From positions 1-64,000 of the forward strand of contig VLTN01000097.1 in assembly GCA_008330645.1 (NCBI GenBank): a DNA stretch of 64,000 bases, in the 5' to 3' direction. Positions 50,301 to 58,872 of this stretch are shown here, piece after piece (the stretch's first letter is position 1; each line of letters begins with the position of its first letter). The notes beneath the pieces were generated by a model. The model was not told where the DNA came from, ran no database searches, and was given only the letters and a program-made list of their open reading frames with translations. Both the position numbers and the translations under genes were made by a program. This stretch comes from Cafeteria roenbergensis (taxonomy: Eukaryota > Sar > Bigyra > Bicosoecida > Cafeteriaceae).

Positions 50301-53027
50301 GGCGGCGGCGGCGACGACATTGAAGACGAGTATGCCGACGATTTCGAGGAAGACGGGTCGACCGCTGGCCGCCACGGGCGTCTGGACAAGCCGTCGCCCT
50401 TGCAGGGTGCTGCTGCCGACGCGGCTCCAGCTGCTGTGGTGGGGGGCGGGGAGGAGAGACGACGCGCGGCCAGCGAGGCACACCCTGGCCAAAGTCTCGC
50501 GACCGAACGGGGTCTCGCCACGAAGCGTGCCCGGCCCGGCGCAGCCGCAGAGGGCGGCGCAGTCGATGTCGGGGCCGCTGCTGGCGGGGGGGTCAGGGCA
50601 GCGGCACAGCTTGCAAGGCCGCGCTTGGTGGCAGAGGGCAGCCCTTCGCCGCGCAGCAACGGTGACGGAAGCGGAGGTCGCCGTGCGGAGGCCGACGCCG
50701 CGGGCTCCAGCAGCCCGGCGCGACAGCAAGACAAGCCGGTTGGCAGCCCGGAAGTGCCGTCGCCGCAGCCCTGGCGATCCCCGGCGGCGGGCCGGCGCGG
50801 GGTTCAGCCGTCCGACGGTGCCGACGACGTGGACGGTGCCGAAGGGTTCTCAGCCGACGGGCAGTCCCCTGTGCGGTCGATCGGGTCCATGCGCGATGGC
50901 ACGGAGTCCGATGCCGGCACTGTCACGGCCGCTGGCTTGGCGCTCCCCGAGGGGAGTGAAGCGTTGCCGGAGACGTCGCTCTCGGGGCGCGCCGAGAAGA
51001 AGTTTGGGCCTGTCGCCCGCCCCAGCGTCGCACCGTGCACGCCTGAGCGTGGGCCGCAGCGGGGGCGCGACGGCTTTGCCCACCTGGATTCCCCCGCCGG
51101 GGAGCGGCTGGTGGCTGGGTCCCCTGCCTCGTACTCGCTGTCGCCTGGCACGTTGGCCCCCACGCCTTCGCGCGAGCCAGACTGCCGACCGGCGAGCGCT
51201 GAGGCCCGGGCGAGCGGCCGAAGGCCGTACTGGGCGGGCGCGGCGGATGCGAGCGACTCGGCCTCCGCCACTTCTCGGGCCAGCCTCGACTCAGGCACGG
51301 GAGCGCGTGGTGCCGGCCGCCCCACCCTCCCAAGGGCTTTGGCAGGGCCGCCAATGCTTGGATTTGGGCGGGTGTCTGCCGACACCGCGTTGACTTTGAG
51401 CTCTGCAACGGACGGGAGCCACGGCGAGGCTCCATCCAACACCCTCTGGCGGCCCGTTCCGCGCGGGGAGACAGCGGGGACCGACGACCAAAAGCCGCCC
51501 GCGCCAGTGGCGTCTGCAGTACCCGTTCAGCGGGACCCTGACGAGCCAAGGGCCGCTCCCGCTCGAGCCGGCGCGGAGGCGCAGCCACCGAGCCTGGGGA
51601 CTGGACTGCAAGGCGAGGCAGGCAATTGCGCCCCCTCGTCCCAGGCCGCAAGGGGAGCCCACACTCCCGCGTCCTCTTCAGAGGAGCACGACGAGGACAG
51701 TGACGACGAGGACAGTGACGACGAGGGCGGTGAGGACGACGCTGCTGCCGATGGCGGTGATGCTGCCAAAGGCGGTGATGCTGACGATTATGCTGGCGAT
51801 GCTGCTGCCGGATTCGAAGAGGCGCAGCAGCAGCAGCAGCAGCAGCTGGAGAAGGGTGCAACTGAGCCTCGCCATGGGGTCTCGGAGAGCGAGGGTGACG
51901 CGATCCTGCTGGCAGAGCGGGGGCAGTCGCAGCAGGCGCGGGAGGAGGTGGGTGACGGCGAAGCAGAGGGCGACTCTGGCGAGTCTACGGACGACGAGTC
52001 TGGCGACGAGGCGGAGGGGCAGGTCAGCGGCTCTCTCAACCCTGCCGATGCCCAGACGCTGCCGACGGCACCTTTGGTTCCGGGCTCACGTGAGCACGCG
52101 TCGCCGCCTGGCGCGCGTCGCCCCCCGCCGAGGCCGAGCGTGGATTCGGTGCTGGGCGCTCCCGGCGACGCGACTGAGGCGTTGCTCTCTCCGCCTCCGC
52201 TGCCTGAGCTCCGCACCAGCACAGGCCGCCTCATCGTCAGCCCGGGTCAGGCGTCTCGGGGGCCTGCAACGCCCGACGTGCCTGGCTCGTGGGCGCCCCA
52301 CTACCGCGACTCGCCTCCTCCTTCTCGATGCGCGAGCTCCTCCGCAAACGCCAGTCCGGCGGGGATTGCGTTCACGCCCGGGTCTCGGCCAACTCCGCCC
52401 GCACGGGCCAGGGCGTCGGTTGGTGCGGCCGCTGCTCCTCCCGAGGCGCCGCGATCGCCTGCCGCACGTACCCGCATGCCACGTGTCAGCGAATTACCGC
52501 AGGCCGCGCCCCAGTGCGACATGCAAGGCGCGCTGGAGCAGCTGCTTCGGGTGGCCGGTCCGGCTTCGAGCCGGCGACTGTGGGGCATCGGAGCCAGCGG
52601 GCCCGAAGCGCAGGAATTCGCCGCGCCGCTGGACGAGGCTGGCAGCGTTCGGTCGGCTCCCGTTCCCACTCGACCCGACCCGTTTGCGCTCCTGCAGGGG
52701 ACGCACGGCCCTCGTGAGTTCGCGACGCCGCAGCGACCTCTGATGCGGGGTTGGGCCGCGCCCCCTGGCGCGGCGGCTCGGCCGCGCACGCCCACAAGCA
52801 GTGCGGCAGGCGGCTACTGGGAGACAGGAAGCGTCGCGTTGACGGCGCCGTGGTCCGACACGGCCAGCGCGAGCGGACAGCCCTTTCCTCCTGTCGGGGT
52901 GCAGGTGCCTGCGCTGCCCTCGTCCGCCTTGCCGCACGACCCGGACGGCATCAGCGCGCGAATCGCTTCGCTTCGGGCGGCGTTGAGCGTGGTGGGCGAG
53001 CTTGAGCGGCGCGAGCATGTTCGTTAA
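47349..53027 (+). CDS. Very large disordered protein with RS and acidic repeats (about 1,892 aa)
   Basis: Open frame of 5.7 kb without family motifs. The first ATG before continuous coding-like composition is 47349 (MHRPATQAVPRTQN); the frame is open from 47079. Visible parts: a (GGASDG)n block near 47660-47715; a helical stretch at 48124 (MDSTADTAALLAALEGAAAA); an Arg/Ser dipeptide run at ~50007-50052; a Ser run at ~50265-50290; acidic DSDDEDSDDEGGEDD near 51690-51740; and Gln7 at ~51822-51845. A possible short helical module ends the protein (RIASLRAALSVVGELERRE). RS runs suggest a nuclear, RNA-associated protein, but no RRM or zinc finger is present. Long frames on the other strand (e.g. 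49532-50734) are GC shadows. It is head-to-head with the CHAT/NB-ARC gene; a functional link is possible but unsupported. Confidence 0.6.
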   Translation: MHRPATQAVPRTQNKPPPSENPEPKRSARRGVRGLVAAPRDGGGSRAAAEARHGSVRQQAGPIARSSSPGHSSVRDSGPHGAQRDRSGRAVGVLARVLAETTAHGGGASDGGGASDGGGASDGGGAFRRPTAGPDAEGSAAHRPGRHRPRSEAVGRVATSPLPAAASSRGAQSSHTTPDNGWRTGADLDGRHASQQQEEEEEEADPVASAAEWGVQEAEEDGWRRARKQAGAWQPGPTERPHHDTWAELGPPGDLSGDMDSTADTAALLAALEGAAAAAEMRQERGEQGRRPSRARAGRSDRASKGVAWGNGEPAYDSHDEDAGGGAASIVAGPVSLVYDDVLGCYVPAEEGPRQWPAHGSRSRRAPAGHDDIAGGGAGWARASATEGSPSGSTAGRRGRRSAAAGQGPDSAAQLPAQTDGEGAEFGGMPSSPAPQLRSSEASRALGSPPGRAPSQHGPSSPAPRPAPAAAFEGSAAEREAPRPRSSSQSLSPAADTRLLPADVTPPSPTPSAASPARPHHQRHQGQRTEQADPVPVSPTDRLARWREAQRPAHAATQQAELSLAQVTSVQPVAPPSPPRLGTGEGPPSRSGAPGEGVVGGSPSRDGPTPAERDTHPSGGGFAADRQEGPVKHWSAADRGTLARPAAPRSGGRPREQASPAGGERVAPLSARRAIAKRAARHALAVDATDYLWAGPLTASRRDDGQIRPRHAGQGPHGPSLTPGAASLYALAADIAMEDPQATLARLRRRLGLTEPRGQHRLSPNRAPRRVPAASGEGRRPRLSRHDAEHRLQGGSDSCPSEGSEPSDDHGSRRRTTRRHRRARNGGAWARGARGASPGRRDGPEYARSDGRSGDESSPRSDSGGSRRHSAISRGGPGEAAATRAERSRSRSRSRSRSRSRNKQGGTIAAERSDALEQWRSGRRPAHSDISSPTQRRQPAEGVDDQGSPLPAGGSVSSPRRDATAAKAAPVCSSSSSSSGSSSRGGGGDDIEDEYADDFEEDGSTAGRHGRLDKPSPLQGAAADAAPAAVVGGGEERRRAASEAHPGQSLATERGLATKRARPGAAAEGGAVDVGAAAGGGVRAAAQLARPRLVAEGSPSPRSNGDGSGGRRAEADAAGSSSPARQQDKPVGSPEVPSPQPWRSPAAGRRGVQPSDGADDVDGAEGFSADGQSPVRSIGSMRDGTESDAGTVTAAGLALPEGSEALPETSLSGRAEKKFGPVARPSVAPCTPERGPQRGRDGFAHLDSPAGERLVAGSPASYSLSPGTLAPTPSREPDCRPASAEARASGRRPYWAGAADASDSASATSRASLDSGTGARGAGRPTLPRALAGPPMLGFGRVSADTALTLSSATDGSHGEAPSNTLWRPVPRGETAGTDDQKPPAPVASAVPVQRDPDEPRAAPARAGAEAQPPSLGTGLQGEAGNCAPSSQAARGAHTPASSSEEHDEDSDDEDSDDEGGEDDAAADGGDAAKGGDADDYAGDAAAGFEEAQQQQQQQLEKGATEPRHGVSESEGDAILLAERGQSQQAREEVGDGEAEGDSGESTDDESGDEAEGQVSGSLNPADAQTLPTAPLVPGSREHASPPGARRPPPRPSVDSVLGAPGDATEALLSPPPLPELRTSTGRLIVSPGQASRGPATPDVPGSWAPHYRDSPPPSRCASSSANASPAGIAFTPGSRPTPPARARASVGAAAAPPEAPRSPAARTRMPRVSELPQAAPQCDMQGALEQLLRVAGPASSRRLWGIGASGPEAQEFAAPLDEAGSVRSAPVPTRPDPFALLQGTHGPREFATPQRPLMRGWAAPPGAAARPRTPTSSAAGGYWETGSVALTAPWSDTASASGQPFPPVGVQVPALPSSALPHDPDGISARIASLRAALSVVGELERREHVR
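47660..47715 (+). repeat. 18-bp tandem repeat (GGASDG codons)
   Basis: Three to four copies of GGTGGCGGCGCCAGCGAT, nearly perfect, within the disordered protein gene. Confidence 0.9.
50007..50052 (+). repeat. (CAGCCG)n microsatellite encoding RS dipeptides
   Basis: At least seven tandem hexamers of AGCCGC inside the disordered protein gene, giving SRSRSRSRSRSR. Confidence 0.9.
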
Positions 53028-53179
53028 GTCTCGAACTGTGACCCGGCGAGCTGTGACTTTGGATTTACTGTGCTTGCCAGCGCACGACCGCTCAGCAACA
53101 ACAGGTCCCCTGCCTCATAGCTTGCTGCACACAATCCACCCACGGTGCACAGCGTGCCACCGGACGAAAAGGCCAGGTG

Positions 53180-56100
53180 TCAGGCGCGAAGCTCCCTCTC
53201 AAGCGCCGCGAGCTTCGCTTGCTCGCTCGAACGCGAGGGTGCCTGCCGGCGGCGCGGACTGGCTTGCTCTCGACCCGAGCGAGGCACAGAACCCGCAAGC
53301 CTGTCTGTCAGCGAGTCGTCGAGCAGTTGGGCGGCTGCGCGGCGGTCCTTGCGCGTGAGGCGCTTGCCGCGCTGGAGGCGACGCGAGAGTCGAGCAAGGA
53401 CCTTGGCCTCGCTCTGTAGCTGCCTCCACTGGTGCTTGTCTAGCCCCGTTGCGCCAAGGGCGTCGCGATTCGACCCTGCCTGTCCAAGCACGCCGTCGGA
53501 CACGGCCCGGAGGCGCCGCACTTCGGCCCGAAGCATGCTGCTGATCTCGGCGTCCTCCCCGGCGTCCGCCTCGCCGAATCGCTCGCGCTCGGCAAGGAAG
53601 CGGTCATCGTGCGGAGTTCTTGCCGCTTGGACCGCGCGCATGCTTCGCTGCTCTTCAAACGCCTGCCTCCTCGCCTCCGCCGCGCCCTGCATCCCCAGGC
53701 GCTCGAGGCCGTCGGCAATCATAGCCTCTGTGGCCTCAAGGCGGCGCTCACAGTCCTCGGCGTCCGCGAACCGGGACGGCCAGCGGCGCGCAAGCCAGAG
53801 GTAGGCGTCGAACACCTTGTGCGCGTCCTCAACCGCGCCCAGCTCCGAGGCAGTCGTCGGAGCGTGGGACGGCACTCGCAGGCCCACCCGAACGCGCTTC
53901 GAACGGCTGACGGCCACTGCCCACCGCACGAACGCATGCTTGGCAAGCGGCGACTTGGAGTCCAGCGGCGCGCAGCACAGGGCGTGCCGGTCCCTGAGCG
54001 AAATGGGGTGAACAGAGTCGATTGCGGTTGCGAGTGCAACCACGTCGGTCTGGTCGCACACGAAGAAACTCTCGTCGTCGACAGTCGCGTGCTCCTCGAA
54101 CAAGCGCAGCAGCTTGCTGAACGCCAGCTCCGGCTGGGCGCCGCTGCCCGCCGGGGCGTGGACCGAGCCGGGGAGGCTGGCGGAATCGCTTGGCATCGCC
54201 GTCTCGGCCGCAGCAAGCCAAGCTTCCATCTGGTCCGTGGGTGCGGCAGAGTCGCCTGGCGACGCTGCCGCCCTGGTCGGGATGTCGGCTGACCAGTGAG
54301 AAGGGATCCCGCCTTGCTGTGGGAGGCTCGAGACTGCCTTTGCAGCGCTGTCCCGCGCCGATGCTGCCTCTGGCTTCGAGCCAACAAGCTTGCTGACTTC
54401 CGAGGTTTCGTCGTCTTCCCTGTCGAAGCTGAACAGATCGTCCCACGTCTCAGAGTCCCTCGCTCCTTCGGCCCGCGCGGGGGTTCCGAGCGCGCTCGTG
54501 TCATCAGCGTCGTCGACGGCTGACGCCCACGGCGACGCTCCCGTAACTTCATCGAGCAGATTGGCAAACAGCGCGGGGTCGGAGGCTGAGAGACCAGGCG
54601 AGGCTGCGGGCCCGCTGGCGGCCGCGCCGTCCATGCCGATGAGCTCGTCGAGCTCCTCGCTGGTGATGGTCTCAGCGTCGTCGTCAAGCTCCTCGAGCTC
54701 CAGCACCGGGCCGCCGTCTCGCCCGTCAGCCCTGGCGTCCGCACCAGCGAGTGCCGGGTCCCAGCCGTCCGCGTCGCTGTCCGTGTCATCGTCATCGGCA
54801 TCGCCATCCTCCTCGTCAGTGGAGGAGTCGGACTCGAACGCGAGCGCAATGCTGCTGCCGGGGCCCGCCGTGCCAGCGCCAGCCCTTGCACCGGATGCTC
54901 TGAGCAGGCTTGCTACATGTCGACGGCGGATACGCGCCAGCGCCGCCTGGCGCTGGTCCGACGGCAGCAGTGCCGCCGCAAACACCTCCAGCTGCTCCGT
55001 CGCAGGCAGCAGCCCCGCTGCCTGAATGCGCGGCAGTCTGGCTCCCATGCTCTTGGCCACCAGGCCAATGTCTCCGCCAGGCAGGCAAGTGACGAGGCCG
55101 GATCCCGAGTGGTCGCCGCTGTACCGGCCCGCCCTTCCGCCAATCTGCTTCACTTCTGTCGGCAGCAAGCTGCGCCGCTGCTTGCCGTCGTACTTTTCCG
55201 TCGCGGAGAACACGACCCGCCTGATGGCCAGGTTCAGACCCATGCCGACGGCGTCAGTTGCTGCGCCCAACACGCGCGTAAACACACAGAGGCATCAGCG
55301 GGACGCGCGAGAGCTGGCGGGGGCGAACGGTCGAGCTTGCCGGCTCCGCCCCAGCGGCCGATGCGACGCGGGCTTGCAGCGGCGGACGGCCAGCGACTCA
55401 CCGACCAGCACATCCAGTCCGCCCTCCCGACTGTTGAAGGCCTTGGCTTGCTGGCGCCGCACTGCGGGCGGGAGGGAGCCGTAGATGACCCCGCAGGTGA
55501 GGCCTGTTGACCGCTCAATCTGCTCTTTCAGCGAATACAGCGCCTTGCGCCCAAAGGCAACAACGCAATCTCCAGGCTCAATGTCCCGAACGCCCCGCAA
55601 CGGGGCTGTTGCCACTCGCAACGGAGCAAGCCGGTCATAGCGCATCACCTCGACGGTGTCTCCAGTCACCGCGGCAAGGCGGTTCACGAGCTCCACGGAC
55701 GAGGGGTCGCCGCACAGATGGATCTCCGGCGCCTGCAGGGACAGCAGCGCTCTTGTCCACGCCCAGCCTCTGCGGGGGCGCAAGCGCAGGCCGCCTCGAG
55801 GAAGCTTCACAATCGGCGCAAAGCGCCAGGGCAGCTGAGCGCGCGACGGCTGTTGGGCGCCAAAGCCGCACCACACAGCCCTACCAGACCCCGCGCCGCG
55901 ATTCAGGCTCACCTGTCGGAGTCAGCGATCATTTGGGCCTCATCGATCACCGCCACCTCCACGCTGCTTGTGGAGTCCGCCATCTCCACCGTGCAGGCTA
56001 CGTGCCTGGCCCCCTCGCGCAACTCACGCTCCTGCCCCGTCAGCAGGTCACACGGCACGCCTTCGTCGGACAGGCGCTCGGAAACCTCCCATGCAAGCAG

Positions 56101-56676
56101 TCGAAGCGGGGCCAAGTACACTCCAGACTTGGCCTGACGCAACCGCTCAAGGGCGCGAAACGTCTTCCCGCTGTTCGTGGGGCCCACGTGCATCACAATC
56201 CGCCGGGGTGACATCGCACGGGCAGCAGGGTACCACTTGTGGGGGGAGCGCATGTCTGCCATCCGGAGAAGAGCGTCATGGTCGACTTGCTCGGGCGAGC
56301 GCTCGAAGAGCTCGTTTCGGGCGCGCCTCGAGGCCTTGGGGCGCCGGTACGCAGTCCCGACCCCGTGGACGTCTTCTAGCATCATGATAGCGTCGAGTGG
56401 GTCCGCGAATGCCCTCCCGCCGCCAGAGGGCGGGTCGAACCGGGCTGACGTTCGCCCAGAGCGCGGCTGGCTCCGAGCGTCCCCCCTGTGAGCCCTCCCC
56501 ATCCGGCTGGCGAGCAACCTCTCTCCGTAGCCAGCACGCAGACGGCTTGTGCGGATGGCCGACACTCCTAGGCCCTGGCACACGGCGTCAAGCGGCGCGA
56601 GTAGCTGCCGCGACTTCACTCTGCCTCTGGTGCGCTGCCGCCCGCGCAGGGAAGCTACAGCTGCCCTGGATGCCAT
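53180..56676 (-). CDS. SUPV3L1: SUV3-type mitochondrial ATP-dependent RNA helicase
   Basis: Mitochondrial RNA degradosome helicase. Exons: 56676-55913, 55769-55399 and 55260-53180; introns of 143 and 138 nt (GTGAGC/GTGAGT to GCAG) rebuild conserved motifs exactly across the joins (DR|GWAWTRALL and VLV|ATDAVGMGLNLAI). Motifs: Walker A HVGPTNSGKT (~164-171), VYLAPLRLLAWEV, LLTGQERE, DEAQMI (~246), EIHLCGDPS, VAFGRKALYSLK, VIYGSLPP, ATDAVGMGLNLAI and the SUV3 hallmark VKQIGGRAGRYSG (~418). The N-terminus MASRAAVASLRGRQRTRGR is basic and Ala/Ser-rich, a plausible presequence. At 1,071 residues it is longer than the usual 600-800. The extra part is an acidic Ser/Asp-rich insert (~518-805, e.g. FESDSSTDEEDGDADDDDTD) between the helicase core/SUV3_C region and a basic coiled C-terminus. 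The first ATG in frame after the upstream stop is used as start. Confidence 0.92.
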
Positions 56677-57167
56677 CAGCTCGATCACGTCTGCAATGGG
56701 CCCTTGATGGGCTGCCCGCCTCGCCGCTGTGCGCCGTCAACTCCGGTTGCTGCTGATGCGTACCCCGGCAGAGCCCGCAGTGCGTTCACAGACCGCGAGG
56801 GTCCAACCACGAGCCCGGCAGGCAACAGAACCGGTGCTCTTGGCCCGGACGGTGCGGGGGGTGCGCATGCAACCCACACAGCAGGGCAAGGGCCGTTTTG
56901 GACTGCACACGCAGGCCTGTCGCGATCGACTGCAGGGCGTTGCCGCCACTGACGCAAGCATCCCCCCCCCCACACACACAGAACAGCGCTGGCTTGGGCC
57001 GGCTCACAAGCGGAATAGAGACGTCACAGTGTGGCTGCGCATCGTGCGAAAGAATTGTAGCGGTGTTGTCGCGAGCAGGGCGAGGCCGCCGCGGCGAGGC
57101 CGATGTTCGGCTCTGGCGGCCGATCGTCCAGCAGCAGCCGCACTCTTGCAACCGCTCAGAAAAGGCT
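56677..57167. promoter_or_regulatory. Divergent 5' region between SUV3 and the ankyrin gene
   Basis: 491 bp with lower GC in 56990-57060. No motif is recognised. It must contain both promoters. Confidence 0.4.
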
Positions 57168-58623
57168 ATGGCGGCCGAGGGCGCGCGTGCTGACACTCAA
57201 GCCAACGCCTTGTGCGCAGCTGCCGGTTGTGGTGATGCAGGGGCGGTGGCCAAGCTGCTGGAGCAAGGCGCTCCACTGGATAGAGAGGACACGGTGCGCG
57301 CCGGCCCTTGGCGAGCACGCACGCGAGCCTGGCGACCCAGGCTTGGAGCGCGCCGACCGCAATGGCGCGCTGCGCGCTACGCTTGCCGTGTGTCCGACCA
57401 CTGTGGCGCAGCATGGCAACACTGCGCTGAGCTGCGCCGCCAGGCAAGGTCATGCCGACGTGGCGCGCCTGCTGCTGAGTAGAGGCGCCAGTGTCACGGA
57501 CGAGACCAAGGTGGGTTGCTGCTTACGCCAGGCCAGCGCAGTGAGTGGCCTGCCGACGCTTGCCTGCGGCGGCATTCACTGCCCGTGGCCTGTCAGCCGG
57601 ACCGGTCTGCCACCTCGCTCCGCAGCAATACAGCCCCGCGATGAGGAAGGCTGTTCTCTGTGACCGCATTGAGACAGTGCGCGTCTTGCTTGAGCATGGC
57701 GCTGACTTGGAGGCCAGGGATCGCGTGAGTGCGGGGCGATGCCCGCCCGGCAACCGCCTGGCATTCGCCCGCTTGACAAGCTTGGACACGTTCGCTCGGG
57801 TGGGACAAGGGGAAGAGCGTACCTGCCCAGTCGGGCAGCCCAAATGCCAGCAGGCGCAGCTGATGTCACGGACAGTCAACCACGGGAGCGCTTCGTGGTC
57901 GCAGGCGGGCGAGACCTTGCTGATGCGAGCTTCCCGGCTTCACCGTCCCGATGTTGCGCGGCTGCTGCTGGACGCTGGTGCGGACGTGGACGCCAAGGAC
58001 CGCGTGAGTCTCAGCCGGCGGCGCTTGCCTGGACTCGTGGTCGGCTGGTTGTCCTGGAGCCTCGGCGGCAGGCCGTTCACACCTCCGTCAAGCTGCAGCG
58101 TCGGGGGGCACAAGCCCTTCATCTAGGGCTTGTATCTGCGCTGCTTTGTCGGCATCACGGTGCGTGGACCCAATGCAGGTTGGGCGCGATGCGGTGATCT
58201 GTGCGCTCATGGCTGGTCGCCCGGAGGTGCTGAGGGTACTTCTGGAACGCGGAGCAAGCACGGTCGAAGTGAACTATGTGGGTCAGCGTGTGGCAGTTGC
58301 ATTGACCAAACCCCTACAGCAGCAGCATGAAGCGTACTGGGCCAGCCTGGCCAACCCATTGCGCTTCTGGCATCGCGGCGGTTGTTCTCCTGCGCAAGGG
58401 CAATTCCAACAAATTCTCGACCGGCTCTGGCTGATTGCTGACGCAGTTTGGTGGCGACTCCAGTGGCTCCTTGTCACGCTCGAAGTGCCTGTCGGTGCTT
58501 CAGAACGCTGAGCGCATTCAGCGCTGGTATCGACGTAGATGCCTTGTCCGCTGGCGTCGTTGTGCACCACGGTTCCTGGATCGCGCTTGCGCAACCAATG
58601 CTACTGTTACCCGACCATCGTGA
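57168..58623 (+). CDS. Small ankyrin-repeat protein, one 33-residue repeat per exon
   Basis: Six exons: 57168-57293, 57412-57510, 57626-57724, 57905-58003, 58179-58277 and 58447-58623, giving 232 residues. Exons 2-5 are each exactly 99 nt and all introns are phase 0, so each encodes one complete ankyrin unit: HGNTALSCAARQGHADVARL, QYSPAMRKAVLCDRIETVRV, AGETLLMRASRLHRPDVARL and VGRDAVICALMAGRPEVLRV, each ending in a LL-G(A) turn. Exon 1 supplies a capping repeat (NALCAAAGCGDAGAVAKLL). The last exon is not ankyrin; it contains AERIQRWYRRRCLVRW, a near-IQ calmodulin-binding motif, and a basic tail. Introns are 118-180 nt with GTGxG donors and GCAG acceptors. Role unknown; presumably a protein-binding adaptor. 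It converges with the kinase gene. Confidence 0.85.
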
Positions 58624-58872
58624 GCGCGTGTGCTTGCTGTTCAGGTTTGTGCATGTGTGGTGCACCCTCGTCGTGAACGAGCGAAGCATCTCTCTGGGCA
58701 GTTGGGGCCTGGTGCCACTCAAAAACCACCCATAAGCACAGCCCCGAGAGGCAGTGAAGGAACTCTCTGGCAGTCCAGCTGTGACCAATCGGCGCCGCCT
58801 TGGCTCGAGAGACCCTCGGCCAGCTCAAGCTTCGAGGCAAACAGCCTGGCGGCACTCGCCGACAATAGAGGC
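58624..58872. other. Convergent spacer
   Basis: 249 bp between two 3' ends, nothing recognised. Confidence 0.5.
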
